Of a stretch of 64,000 bases of DNA, positions 42,652-54,251 are shown in pieces. This DNA comes from Wurfbainia villosa (Eukaryota; Streptophyta; Magnoliopsida; Zingiberales; Zingiberaceae), in contig CM045996.1 in the NCBI GenBank assembly GCA_025175895.1, forward strand, positions 111,713,179-111,777,178, given 5' to 3'. Numbering within the stretch: the first letter of the stretch is position 1; every line of letters begins with the position of its first letter. The position numbers were made by a program, and so were the translations under genes. The notes under the pieces were generated by a model, which saw only the letters and a list, made by a program, of their open reading frames with translations, did no database searches and was not told where the DNA came from.

Positions 42652-43783
42652 ATCTCCTTCTTTTTGATCTATGGCAAACCCACATACAAAGTTAAGAAAA
42701 TAATATAACGAAGAATAATAATATGCATGAGAATCAAAAATAATAGAGATTAAGTAGGAGTAGTAGAGATTTTCTTCCAAGTCTCCCCCTTGAGGAAACC
42801 TTTCCCTTGACCGAGGGTGAGTCTTGAAAGAAGATCTTAATCCTCTCCCTTGATGTTTGCTACTTTAGGAAGAATTTAAGTAATTAACAATTACTTAAAG
42901 TTGGCCTTAGTAAAAAAAACTTAAGTTAAGATTACTTCTTAACTTGGCCCTTTCTCCCTTTAAAACAATTAAGTTTAAATAAATTTACAAAAATTAAAGT
43001 TAAGTAAAAGAAAATATTTACTTAACTTTTGGCCATGAGAATAAGCATGAAGTCTTAAGTTAAGTTATCAAAAAAAATGATCCCTTAACTTTAGCCTTTT
43101 TCTCCCCCTTTTGCCATATATCGAAAAGAGTGTGGGGGGTTTTAAAAACGAAAGTGTAGGTATTAAGTTTAAGTTTCAAGTCCAAGCATGTTCCATATTA
43201 TTTTGAAAATTAAAATACTAAAAATAAGCTCATCTATATAATGTTCAACTCCTATTTGACTTAATTGATATAAAAAAAATGTGGAACCGCCACATTAGCG
43301 GCCCCCTCCGGCTGCCCCTACCGGTGGAGGAGGTAAATCAGGACCCAAGTGGCAAGTGCAAAGGAGAGGGTCCGTCGATGGCCCAGAGTCATGACCTCCC
43401 CGGGAATTGACCCCTGCCCACTTAAGAGTTGCCCCTTTGCACTTACCAACTGGGCTAGCCCTGGAGGCTAACTTAATTGATATAAAGGATCAACAAGTCC
43501 TGGTCAGAGTCGGTTAATATATATGATTATACTCCGTGGTTCATGGCGATGCACTAGCTCTACATCTAGAATCAAGAGTAAGGTCCTAACATCTCACACC
43601 CATCTACGTGGCTAAGTACACAAACACATTAGTCCTATGTGTTGTGAGATGTATTGGCTCCTTAAATCTATAGGTGCATGATATCTAAGGTATGTCCTAT
43701 GCTAGTTCCATAAAAAAAAGTAAAAATAGTAATAAGAAAATATAATTTGTAAATTTCTATTCTACTACGCACATGCTCAATTT
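42652..43783 (-). other. SIRE-A3 3' non-coding region
   Basis: Contains repeated polypurine-type tracts (42660, 42785, 43105 on the minus strand) and the SINE at 43275-43470. Otherwise AT-rich with no gene. Confidence 0.65.
43275..43470 (-). mobile_element. tRNA-derived SINE with 16-bp target duplication
   Basis: 196-bp GC-rich insert in AT-rich sequence, flanked by perfect copies of ACTTAATTGATATAAA (43259-43274 and 43471-43486). On the minus strand it starts with a tRNA-like head: A box TAGCCCAGTTGG (43457-43446) and B box GGGTCAATTCCCG (43413-43401), close to the RNA polymerase III consensus. It ends in a T-run (CCACATTTTT at 43284-43275). A T-rich 3' end recalls the Au SINE family of plants, but I cannot confirm the family. 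It was presumably mobilised by LINE enzymes. Confidence 0.88.
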
Positions 43784-44960
43784 TCATCTTAGTAGACTGA
43801 ATCTGGCTTTGGGTAGGGGTTTAGTAAATAGGTCTGCCAAGTTGGACTTTGATTCGACGTATTCGAGTTGTATGGCTCCGTTGGCCACATATTCTCGAAT
43901 GAAATGGTGCTTGACCTCTATATGTTTAGTCCTAGAATGACATATTGGATTCTTAGTTAGGTTAATTGAGCTAATGTTATCTACGTGAATTTTAGTGTTC
44001 GTAAAGTCTAACTTAAAATCTCGAAGAGTTTGCTTCATCTAAAGAAGCTGAGTGACACACTCACCCATCGCGATGTATTCGGCTTCGATGGTAGATAAGG
44101 CAACACAATGTTGCTTCCTATTGCACCAACTCACTAGACTCGAGCCAAGAAGTTGACAACAACCACTCGTACTCTTTCTATCGAGCTTACTACCGGCATA
44201 GTCCGAGTCGGAGTAGCCGGTTAGTTTGAACTCGGTAGACCTAGAGTACCAAATACCGACGTTAAGTGTACCCTTTAGATACCTAAGGATACGCTTGACT
44301 AGAGTTAGGTGAGACTCCTTGGCACAGGTTTGGAACCTTGCACACATACTTACTGCAAATAAGATATCATGTAGGCTTGCAGTTAAGTAAAGAAGACTCC
44401 CTATTACGCTCCTATAGTATTTTAAGTCAATTGAATTTCCGGTTACATCTTCTTCTATATTTACATTCGTTGTCATTGGGGTATTAATAATTTTAGCATC
44501 TTGCTTTCCAAAGAGTTTAATTAATTCCCTAGTATATTTGCGTTGGTGTAGGTATATTCCATCTTTAGTTTGTTTAATCTGTAGACCTAAGAAGAAACTC
44601 AACTCACCTACTAAATTCATTTCAAATTCACTTTCCATAAGTGAAATGAATTCGTTTAGTAGGATCGAGTTGGTGGTTCCGAAGATGATATCGTCTATGT
44701 AAATTTGGGCTATGAATATGTCTTTACCTACGGTTTTTACGAAAAGAGTTAGGTCAACTAAACCTTGGTTAAATCCTTTGGACTTAAGATAAACCGAAAG
44801 CCTCTCATACCAAGCTCGAGGAGCTTGTTTCAGTCCATAGAGAGCTTTCTTTAATCTAAGGACATGGTCGGGTTTATCTAGACTTTTGAAACCGAGGGGT
44901 TGGCTGACATAAACCTCTTCCTTAATATATTCATTTAAGAATGCTGACTTATAATCGTAG
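43784..44960 (-). pseudogene. SIRE-A3 reverse transcriptase (C-terminal half) and RNase H
   Basis: Begins inside the RT fingers/palm at DYKSAFLNEYIKEEVYVSQP, then LKKALYGLKQAPRAWYERL, the catalytic YIDDIIFG (near 44690) and LVGELSFFLGLQIKQ. RNase H follows with GYSDSDYAGSKLDRKSTSG, VALSTIEAEYIAMGE and VDNISSINLTKNP, ending LADLFTKPLP. A TAG replaces Trp at 44041-44039. The RT N-terminus (including the ARLVAKGY region) is absent: the sequence jumps from integrase to DYKSAFLN near 44960 with a frame change, an internal deletion of probably more than 1 kb. Confidence 0.88.
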
Positions 44961-46130
44961 TCGAGTATCCTAGAAAGATTCCGGTCGAGGTTTTGGATGT
45001 AAATTTCCCTAGGTAATCCTTAGTGTTTAGGATATGTACCTTACACCCAAATACCCTAAAGTACTTGATGTTAGGTATTTTATCATGATAAATCTCGTAC
45101 GAGGTCTTAAGGTGCCTCTTTACCATAAGGATCCTATTTTGGACACAGCATGCTATACTAACGGCTTCCGCCCAAAACCTATCGGGTAGGTTATACTCGT
45201 TTAACATTGTCCTAGCGGCTTCTTGTAGGGTTCTATTTTTACGTTCTACTTGGCCATTCTGTTATGGGGTTCTAGGGCATGAGAACTCATGGTGGTATCC
45301 ATTTAGGTTACAAAATTTTGTAAACCTGTGGTTCTCGAATTCACCACCATGATCACTCCTAAGTCTTTTGATTTTAAGGTTTTGTTGATTTTCTATTAGT
45401 TTAAATAAGTTAATTAATTGATCTAGAGTATCACTTTTGTGTTTGATGAACCTAACCCAAGTAAATCTAGAATAGTCGTCATTTATGACTAAGCAGAATT
45501 GACTCCCATTAAGTGACTTAGCTCTGTGTGAATCAAATAGATCCATGTGTAGGAGCTCAAGAACACTTTTGGTTCGTTCTTGATTAGTTAGTTGATGTTG
45601 TGTCCTAGATTGTTTACCTTGTTGACAAGCATTACATATTTTATTATCCAAGTTGTTGAGGTTAGGCAAACCTCTGACTAAGTCACTCTGACTCATCTTG
45701 TGGATGAGTCTTGGGTGTGAGTGACCGAGTCGTCGGTACCACAACCAAGATTCTGCTTGCTGTGTTAAAAGACACTTGGTTGAGGAGTTAGTTAAATTAA
45801 TTGTATAAATATTGTTATTTCTGGTTCCTTTAAGAATTGTTTTAGAAGTTTCATTTGTATTAATTACGCATTCATTTTCTAGAAATATGACCTTATAGTT
45901 ATTATCACACAATTGTCTTACACTAAGTAAATTATATTGAAAATTTTCTACCAATAAGATATTTTGAATAATAAAGTTAGAGTTGAGCTCAATATCACCT
46001 GATCCGATGATTTTGAGCTTGTTGTTATTTTTGAAGGCTACCAATCCTTATCGTTTGAATCGAAGCTTCGAAAACTTGAGTTGATCCCCGATCATGTGTC
46101 AGGAGCAACCACTGTCCAACATCCATTGAT
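44961..46130 (-). pseudogene. SIRE-A3 protease end and integrase
   Basis: Protease active site reads WMLDSGCS then a TGA, HMIGD near 46125-46085. GAG-pre-integrase has WLWYRRLGHSHPRLIHKM and CNACQQGKQ (zinc-binding). The integrase core shows LLHMDLFDSHRAKSLNGSQF, VINDDYSRFTWV and KIKRLRSDHGGEFEN, covering the D-D-E residues, then CPRTP, a TAA in place of Gln and NGQVERKNRTLQEAARTML. The C-terminal part ends FLGYSTT at the deletion. An additional TAA lies after RFKR near 46047. Confidence 0.85.
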
Positions 46131-46750
46131 CCTACACGCAAGGTAGTTGGATCGGATATTGGAATTATTAAAGGTTGGTTGAAAATTATTAACCTAAATC
46201 ATCTCACCCATGTCTACATGATCAAGCATGTTAACCTTATATGTTCTTGTGAGATGACTTTCAATTTTACTTGATTTAAGTTTAATGATTTGAACACTTG
46301 TCAACCTTGCGTTAGATTCGGATTTGACCTTAGGCTCATCAAGTCACCTTTTCAAGATCATGGCTTCCAGGTCGTGGCGAGGCACAGAGGCCTTCTTTGA
46401 TCGGAAAAATGACTACTTCCTTAGACAAAACCATTTACAAGAAAATAGAGACTCGACTCACCTAAGACCACTTCATGGTCTAACTAGTCTAGGATACGGC
46501 GAGGTAGCTTCAGCTAGTTCCACTCGGTCAAGTGCACCGAACTAGATATGCCTTATCTAGCCCGAATACACAAGACTCTGCTTTCTTAGCATACTATCAT
46601 CTCACCACGTCCTGGTACTATGTTACCAAGTATTGACGAGTTATAGTCCTATCTAACCATTCTAAAAAGAAAAAATCAAAATAAATAAACAACCTAAGCA
46701 TGCAATTTCTAAGTTAAAGCACAAACAAGTTTTGTACTGGCTCCCCCTGG
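46131..46750 (-). other. SIRE-A3 gag-pol linker
   Basis: No stable frame. Matches 28010-28430 of SIRE-A2 on the opposite strand. A short run GPRHDLEAMI-type coding is recognisable around 46340-46370 in several frames. Confidence 0.5.
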
Positions 46751-47302
46751 ACCGTTGAATCAGTTCAGTCTCTCCACATAGTGGATTTGGTCCTTGGGAA
46801 CCCAGTATTGGTTCGATCCTAAGTTTGAAATCAAAGCGGTCTTAGGGACCCATGCTTAGACACGTTTTTTATGTCGACTTACAATCAACATATATGACTT
46901 GTTGGTCATATTTGAGCTAAACCCTAGTCCGGCCTTATTGTACACGGCCCTTTGCGATCCAAGTAGGAGCTCAAATCCTTTGGATCCCAAAGTAAACCTT
47001 TCCAACGTGTTCCTAAGATCTTCGACTTGACTCTTCAAGAGTGAGTTCTCAACTTCGAGCTTTTCAACCCGAGTTGAGTCCTCCTCTCAAACTCGACTAG
47101 TCGAAGAGGTTAGGGAGACCTTGTGTTTGAGGAGTTTAACCTCCTCAACCAGGGTCTCGACCTTGGACTCGAACTTAGCTAATTTTTTAGTTAAGAATTT
47201 AATTGTACTATAAAGTGTACTAATAAGGGATCGACTTACCTTGAGTGTATCTTTTGAACCAGATGCGGATTCGTGGCTTGTCTTGAATAGAGCTTCGCAG
47301 TC
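46751..47302 (-). pseudogene. SIRE-A3 gag, C-terminal part
   Basis: Coiled-coil end of gag: SRSLISTLYSTIKFLTKKLA, FESKVETLVEEVKLLKHKV, then after a stop VEKLEVENSLLKSQVEDLR and ERFTLGSKGFELLLGSQRAV with NKAGLGF. It lines up with codons ~320-470 of SIRE-A2 gag. It is cut off from its N-terminal part by the COP-B LTR. Confidence 0.8.
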
Positions 47303-47307
47303 CGATG

Positions 47308-49348
47308 TAGGGATGTATACTGAAAAGACTATCTTTTGTATGAACATCTTTATTTTGAAATAAGAATCACATGATCATTGTTTGCATTTTTATGGTTATG
47401 CAATATTGTCTAATACATTACATTGTAGATAACATGGTGTGTGGTGTCACACGGGAGATCATGTTATCGGCTCCTTAAAAAGTATAAGTAAAGGCTCACA
47501 ATCGAGATGGCTTTGGACAAACCATCGGAATGGTTGTAGTGTGATTTGGTATTGGTTTGTCTTGACCATAGAATCACACTAGTGCACTTTGTGTGTATTG
47601 AGCATGACCAACTTAGAGGTGATTCGATTTATTGCTGACTACATAATCGAATCGAACCTCAGATGTTATTTTGTACATGCTCTTAATCCCGATATAATAA
47701 TGGGCACATATACTTAGTATTCATCTCTTTGATTTACCAATGGGCAAGATTTATAGATTAAATCGATAGGCTCGGTAAGTTGGGAGATGATATTATTTAT
47801 ATGGTGTGTCGTTGATTATAGGAGGAAACCATGTCCTATATATTAGGATGATGATGTCCCCTTGAGGAGCTCATAAGGTTCATCATGTAAACCCTACAGG
47901 TGGACTTGGTCCGGCATGATGAAAAGGTTGAGTGGTACTACTCATGGAGTTAGGTGTTGATTAATTAATGGTTAGTAAATTAATTAATCGACGGACATTC
48001 GAGATCTTAAACACTAGAAGAAAATGTACAAATAATATATGGAGCCCATATTAACTTATGGGGGTTGGTGAGGTAGATCAATCATAATCCTTTAGTGGAT
48101 TGGATTATCATTAATGGATCGGACTTTATGTGGGCTTGATCCATGGGTGGCCAAGATCCAACTCCTCCTCATGGTCCCTAATGTAGCCTATTAACACCTC
48201 ATGAAGCTTAGATCCAATGGATAGAAACAAAACTCTAGATCCAAAGGTAGAGATTAAATCTCTAGATCCGACGGTTGAGATTAAATCTCTAGATCCGACG
48301 GTTGAGATTAAATTCCTAGAACCAATGGAGGAGATTAAATCATGGCTTGAGCCCAACTCTATAAATAGAGATTAAAAGTGGGTGGCAACTTGATGATGGC
48401 TTAAGGGGATTAGGGTTTGCTTCCTTTGGAGGCTAGGAATCCTAGTTTGTTTAGGATTAGGTTTGGGCGGCTAGGGTTTGGGAGCTAGGGGTGGGCGGCA
48501 ACAAGTGGAGGAGGCTTTTTCTTCTTCTTCCTAAGGTTTGGCCGGTTCCTTCCTTCTTCCCTCTACCTTGGTCGGTGCTCATCCTATTCTTCTTCCCCTC
48601 TTCCATGGCCGGCAATTAGGAGAGTAAGGATTAGGGTTTGAAGGATTAGGGTTTGGAGGATTAGGGTTTTGGAGGCTTGGGCGGCACCAAATAAGGAAGT
48701 AGTTTCTTTTCTTCTTCCTCTCCCTTGGTGGCCGGCACCCACAACCTTCTTTCCAGCCCTTGGCCGGCATCCAAACCCCCTCCTCTCCTTCTCCTTAGGT
48801 GGTGGAAACAAGACTTAGGGGTTTCCCTTGGTGTTTTGGTCGGTTTCCATCATCATCTCCTTCTCCTTGTTGGCCGGCAGCAAGGATTCTCCTTGTTGCT
48901 TGTTGGTTGGCTGTAGGAAGGAGAAGAGCCTTGTTTCTATTCTTCCTCTTGCTTTGGAAGAGAAAGGAAGGAATATTTGCGATCCAGGAGCTTCAACTTT
49001 TGGTAGATCGTCGCCCACACGACGTCCGAAAGGAGGAAGGTCATACATTAGAAGATTGAGAGGTATATTGATTCTCTAATTTTTATATGTTACATGTTTG
49101 TATTTGTTTTTCAATTACGAGAATTATATAAATCTGTTTGTGGCTAAATAATACTTGGATCCTGAACATAAACATAAAAATCGGCGATCCGGATATCGTC
49201 TATTCCGCGGCTACTCGTAGAATAGAGGTTGGTCGCTTGAACAATGAGTTTGTTCAAGTGACCTCTCTAAACGAATAGCACGACGATGACTTGGTTGTTT
49301 GGGCAATCCCTTTTGTCTAGGATTAAATTTTTTTTAATCCGGGGACAT
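47308..49348 (+). mobile_element. COP-B3 solo LTR inside SIRE-A3 gag
   Basis: 2041 bp aligning with the COP-B2 LTRs from GGGATGTATACTGA to AATCCGGGGACAT. It contains 4-5 of the 27-bp repeats, CTATAAATAG at ~48359 and several GGGCGGCA motifs. CGATG occurs at both flanks (47303-47307 and 49349-49353), a plausible target duplication. The canonical last ~45 bp of the LTR are missing and the first bases are altered. Confidence 0.75.
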
Positions 49349-49353
49349 CGATG

Positions 49354-50455
49354 GGATCGCCATGAATAAGCAACCGAGGCGAAGTGGGAAGCGAAGTTTC
49401 CCCTCACGACTCGATAAGCAAAACCCTTCATCCGATTCGTCTTTGGTTTTAGATTCGTGTTCCGGTTCCAACTTTGTCTCCGATTCAACTGGTTTAGCCA
49501 TGAAGATGCAATCATCGTCTTCTTCCTTGGACGCTTCTTCCCATGTAGCGTTGAGTGCCTTCTTATGTTTCGGTGCTTTTCTCTTGAGCTTCGGACATTC
49601 GGACTTGATATGTCCAAACTTGTTGCATTCGTAACACCTAACATTAGAACTTTTAGGCTTACCTTCGTTGGGTCAAGTGACGATTCGCTTTCGACCCTTG
49701 ATCATCCTCCGAACTTGGTTGACTAGTTCGGCCTCCATTTCCGGGTCGACCTCCGAATCAGACTCATCTTCTTCCTCCGTCAGGGGTGGCTTACTCGCGA
49801 TTTTCTTCTTCGAACCTGCAAAAAGTTCTATACCCTTCTCGGGTTTTGAGTTAGACTATTCATGGAGTTCAAAATCGGTTTTTGAAAAATCCTTGGAGAC
49901 CTTGTAGGCATCGACCATGGATGTCCACAAGGTAGTCCTAGGAAATGAGTTTAGTACATACCTAATAAGGTCACGGTTTTCAACCCTTTGTCCGATTGCG
50001 TGTAGGTTGTTGACGATATCTTGAACGCGAGCGTGAAGTTGCATCACCGTCTCGTGTTCCTACATTTTTAGATTATATAGCTTATTGAACAAGAGATCGC
50101 GCTTACATACCTTGGCTTCATCGGTCCCTTCATGTAGCTCCACTAGTATTGTCCAAAGATCCTTTGCGCTGATGAAGGGGTCGACGCGATTAAGCTCCTC
50201 CTTGGACAAGCCGCATTGGAGGATTTGAGTCGTCTTGGCGTCAGCTTCGACTTGTCTTTTTGTAGCATTGGTCCATTAGTCATAATCCAAAGATTCACCC
50301 ACTTCGTTAGTCGAAAGTGTGAATCTCATTTGGATTATGATCCACATCTCGATTTGGGTCTTAAGAAAGCACTCCATCCGACCCTTCCAATAACGGAAGT
50401 CATCTCTATTGTAAAACGGATGTCGGACGATGCTAAAACCCTCGAGATGGGCCAT
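49354..50455 (-). pseudogene. SIRE-A3 gag, N-terminal part
   Basis: The ATG at 50455 begins MAHLEGFSIVRHPFYNRDDF and YWKGRMECFLKTQIEMWIII, collinear with SIRE-A2 gag. A helical core follows (CGLSKEELNRVDPFISAKDL, then RDLIRYVLNSFPRTTLW), an acidic region and a zinc knuckle CYECNKFGHIKSEC near 49630-49590, then KALNATWEEASK. In-frame stops occur near 50280, 50070 and 49855. The knuckle is the part missing from SIRE-A2. Confidence 0.82.
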
Positions 50456-50654
50456 TGATACAAAAAACAAGAGAATGAAGGCGAAAAAACCTAACAATAA
50501 CACAAACAATTGAAATGTACCAAGACTCGCATCTTGGATTAGTAGTGCGGGAGAAAAACTAAACAAATGAAATAAATTTGAAATAAATAGAATAAAAAAA
50601 GAAAAAAATCTATAAAAAGATAGATTGGTGGTTTCGCCAAATCGTAGCACCCCC

Positions 50655-50667
50655 GGCTCTAATACCA
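50655..50667 (-). promoter_or_regulatory. SIRE-A3 primer binding site
   Basis: TGGTATTAGAGCC on the minus strand, one C-to-T change from the usual initiator tRNA-Met site. Confidence 0.85.
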
Positions 50668-50669
50668 AT

Positions 50670-51770
50670 TGTTGGATCAAGCAGATTGCTAGAGAGGGGG
50701 TGAATAGCGATAGAAACTTTTTCGTTCGAATTCATTTCAAGACACAAGAAAACACAGTTGAAGATAAATGCAAAATAAATGAGACAATAGAATTTTTACT
50801 TGGTTCGTAGCCTTCGGCTACTACTCTAAGGCCCTAGTGGTCCTTGACCACGCACGGAGGGCAAAGCACTAACGAACTCCTCCTCGTTGGAGGTAGGAGT
50901 TAATCAAATACAAAAAACCACAAAAACTTGAGGTAGAGGGACACTCCCCCTCTCCTCGTTACGATAAAAATCTCCAAAACAATAATATGAAAGAGACAAG
51001 CTAAATTAAACTTATACCGATGAATAAGAAATGAAGACTCAAGCTTAGATCATCGGAGAAGTAGCACTTCGTTGTCGGAGAGTCGCAGCGTTGCAGAGGC
51101 TTTATGGAACTTAGAATTGATGAGATAGGAGAGGCCCTCCTTTTATAGCCTTCAAGTCCCTTCTCGAGAGGATCTTCAACCAATTAGATTTGAGCATCAA
51201 TCCCCTTGAAATGAGGTGATAAGGCTTGACTCCTCGAAGCTGATCCTTAACCATCAGTCGACTGATGGCCATCATCGATCGTGATGGCGCATCGATCAGT
51301 CGACTACGATAGTCGTGATGCCGATGGACGATGAGTGCTCCAAGTGGCGATTGGTGATGCTAGCTGAAATTAAAAGTTAGCTTAACAAAAACATTATTTC
51401 GATGGCTGTCGACCGTCCGATCTTGACCTAGACCATCCATGGGATGTCTTTGGCCGGATCTATGCTTAAGACCATCCCCGTAAGGAGGATATGACCTCAC
51501 TTACGCACACACACACACACGAGCTTACCTCGATACTTACTGTGTAGCTCTTGCTTCCGGCCTTCCACTCGATTCCTTCGGCTCCCTCCGAAGTCACTCG
51601 AGTGTTGCCCGACCACCACGGCTTCCTCCGGGTGTCACTAGCCTTTAGCTCCAGCTTTAACACTTTTCTGCACACTCGATTTAGCTCGTGAGATAACAAT
51701 ATGAGCTTAACTTTGTATTGTTTGCTATAATCAAAACTCATGTTCAACTTAGGTGCCTACTGCACCAATA
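50670..51770 (-). repeat. SIRE-A3 5' LTR
   Basis: 1101 bp. On the plus strand its right end reads CCAATA instead of CCAACA, one change in the terminal repeat, directly before GATTC. Confidence 0.92.
51139..51306 (-). promoter_or_regulatory. SIRE-A3 5' LTR promoter motifs
   Basis: CAGTCGACTG at 51255-51264, a near copy CAGTCGACTA at 51297-51306, and TATAAAAGG at 51147-51139, about 110 bp downstream on the minus strand. Confidence 0.6.
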
Positions 51771-51775
51771 GATTC

Positions 51776-53437
51776 CTCTTCTCGTGACCTTCTCTTCGCC
51801 GCGCTCAACCCTTCGTCTCTCCCTCTCGCTCTTCCCTTCCTCATGGCAGGCGACAGCGGTGGCTGGACCATCCTTGATGATCTCTGCAGACAAGCGAGAT
51901 CAAAGAGCGCGTGAGTGACTGGAAGCTTGGATCGTTGACAGTTCGATCAGGAGCTATCTTTCCCGATCGTCACTAGAGCAAGTGGTATGGAGCGTGGTTT
52001 TTTTCTAAGGAACAGGGGATAGGAGGAGATTTCCATCAGTGAAGTTGCTAGGGCGGGGAGTCTGCGTCGGCAGCAGTTCGACTAGAGGCCTTTACGGTTG
52101 TCACCAGAGCTAGGTAAGAGCCAACCTTCTCCTTGTCTAATTCCTGCAGTGATCTTCCATGGTTGGTCGTGGGTCTGTTGTGGGCAGTGGTTTGTACCGA
52201 TGAACAGGGGATAGGAAGGAGGAGGTTGACGGTGGAATTTTTAGGGTTGGGATTTCCATTCTGTTGCAGTGATTGAAGCTGTGATTGGAGAAATCCAGAT
52301 TTGGGTAGGCTGTGAGAGGTAAATGCTGATTTGGATGTTTGTGAAGGGGAGGAATATTTTGAATGGGACTGTGGAAGCTATGATCAAGGTAAGCTTTGAT
52401 CTAGTAATGATATAGTTGGAGAATTAATGAATGGTAGGTGATTTGGTTAATCAATCGCTTATTAAGATCGGGTTGGATCCTTATTCCTCCGATTTGATTA
52501 TGCTAGTGTTTGGTTATATGATGTATTTTGGTCACAGGTAATTGAATTGAGATAGAGTTTTCGGACATGATGATTATTAGCATAATCTATATCAGATGGG
52601 TTGTTGCCTTCGTTCATTTGAATTGTATAGATCGGTGTTTCCTACGTTGGAACAAGAAGCTGTGGAGTGAGTCTAGGCAAGGTGAGTTAGGTTTGGATAA
52701 TTTATGAATGTATATCACTATCATTGTGATTAAACTGATCTTGTGATGGATTTGTTGTTAATATAAGATTAATTGTTTGGGTGTGAATTTGTTCCATTGA
52801 GGATTAATTAGGTCAAGTGTAAAGTTAGACCAATCTGCTAGATAAGATACTGATTGGAGAATGTTGAATTAGTTAGATATAAAGATCGATGTAGGATTCG
52901 ATTCAATCATTCGATGTAAGAAAGAACTGAATTATGGTTCTATGTTTTCTTTTGCAGGACTTTGATCGGCGATAGAGGCTTGTATGCATGGCTAGATAGC
53001 ATGAGCTATTTAACAGGTGGGTAATTTCCTACCCTGGTCAGGTAGTTGTAGTTGCATTCAGATTTAGACATAGATATGATCATATTATATGTTCATATTA
53101 TCTTGACCCTACTCTTATTATTCTTATGCTTGATATTTATCGTTGGCTATATATATGCTCAAATGTTGATATCAAATTTTTCCTTTATCATGATTGAGGA
53201 GTTACAGATGTGATGTAAGTAGATCTATAAATGTTTAGTTAGGTGTAGATGTTGGAGTACGGATGATGACCTGATTTGTAAATTGGGTAAAAGGTTATCC
53301 GTGGGTAAGTAAGATCCTGAACGTAGGATTGATTCCAATACCCTTATGTTCCATGTTTACTACCGATCAGGTGTTGTTTAATGGTCAAGTGAATCGTGAC
53401 TAGTATGTCGCTACGGATCGATGGTCCTAGCTTGTTA
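51776..53437. other. Solo LTR body, no gene
   Basis: Continues the solo LTR after SIRE-A3. GC-rich start, then AT-rich sequence. No open frame or recognisable domain. Confidence 0.6.
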
Positions 53438-53645
53438 TGATCAGTTGAGTACGACTCTCTATAGGATAGAGAGTGCATCGATCAGTTGAGTACGGCTCTC
53501 TACAGGATAGAGAGTTCGTCGATCAGTTGAGTATGACTCTCTACAGGATAGAGAGTGCATCGATCAGTTGAGTATGACTCTCTACAGGATAGAGAGTGCG
53601 TTGATCGGATTGGTATGACTCTCTGTAGAATAGAGAGTTTGTGAT
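53438..53645. repeat. Five ~45-bp tandem repeats in the solo LTR
   Basis: Units built of GATCAGTTGAGTACGACTCT followed by CTACAGGATAGAGAG; each holds the inverted pair CTCTCTA/TAGAGAG, so the transcript could fold into a row of short hairpins. Confidence 0.85.
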
Positions 53646-54111
53646 GGATGTCTATATGCGTGACTGTTTATTCATATCATTTGCATGCATACTGACGACA
53701 TAGTCTCCCTTGTGGTTGAGAGGGTCGTCAGTCATCCTGCCTCCCAGGTAACTCATGGAGGAGTAACTAGTGTGAGGACAGAGAATTTGTTGTGCCGCAC
53801 TCTACCACTATAGACGGTGGTAGTTGGAGTTGCGTGCAGTTGTCTTGGGTGTGTGTCACTCGACCACTCACAGGTAGTGTTAGTCAAAGTGGCCAGCAGT
53901 AGGGACCCCTGTTGTGTAGCAAGCTCTTTACGCTCATATGCTACTTGTTCATACTACCCACTCGGTAACTCTAGAGCAGTGGTTGGTGTTGAGTTGGGAC
54001 AGTTGTCATGTCGTGTCACCTAGGCCACACTGAGATCGTGGTAGCGAGTATGGGTGAGCAGGCATGACCATGCATGCTACATTGTCGTATTATATGGTGT
54101 TTTGCATATTG

Positions 54112-54134
54112 CTATATATATATACATATATGTA

Positions 54135-54174
<40 letters not shown>

Positions 54175-54178
54175 TGTA

Positions 54179-54251
<73 letters not shown>
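54112..54251. repeat. Compound (TA)n/(TG)n microsatellite
   Basis: Alternating TA runs with two TATGTATGTGTG blocks. Open frames of alternating Tyr-Ile or Val-Cys here are repeat artefacts. Confidence 0.95.

Larger units (their letters stand above)
41542..51770 (-). mobile_element. Sirevirus-like element SIRE-A3, full length with TSD
   Basis: 10.2 kb between GATTC (41537-41541) and GATTC (51771-51775). Minus-strand order: 5' LTR, primer site, gag (split by a COP-B LTR), linker, protease, integrase, RT (N-terminal part deleted), RNase H, non-coding tail with polypurine tracts and a SINE, 3' LTR. LTRs differ by roughly 10 percent in the stretch I compared, so it is older than COP-B2. Confidence 0.93.

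Noticed and set aside
48579..49079. Possible host gene with several overlapping frames
   Set aside because: The region aligns with the 3' half of COP-B LTRs and no frame is shared with the other copies.
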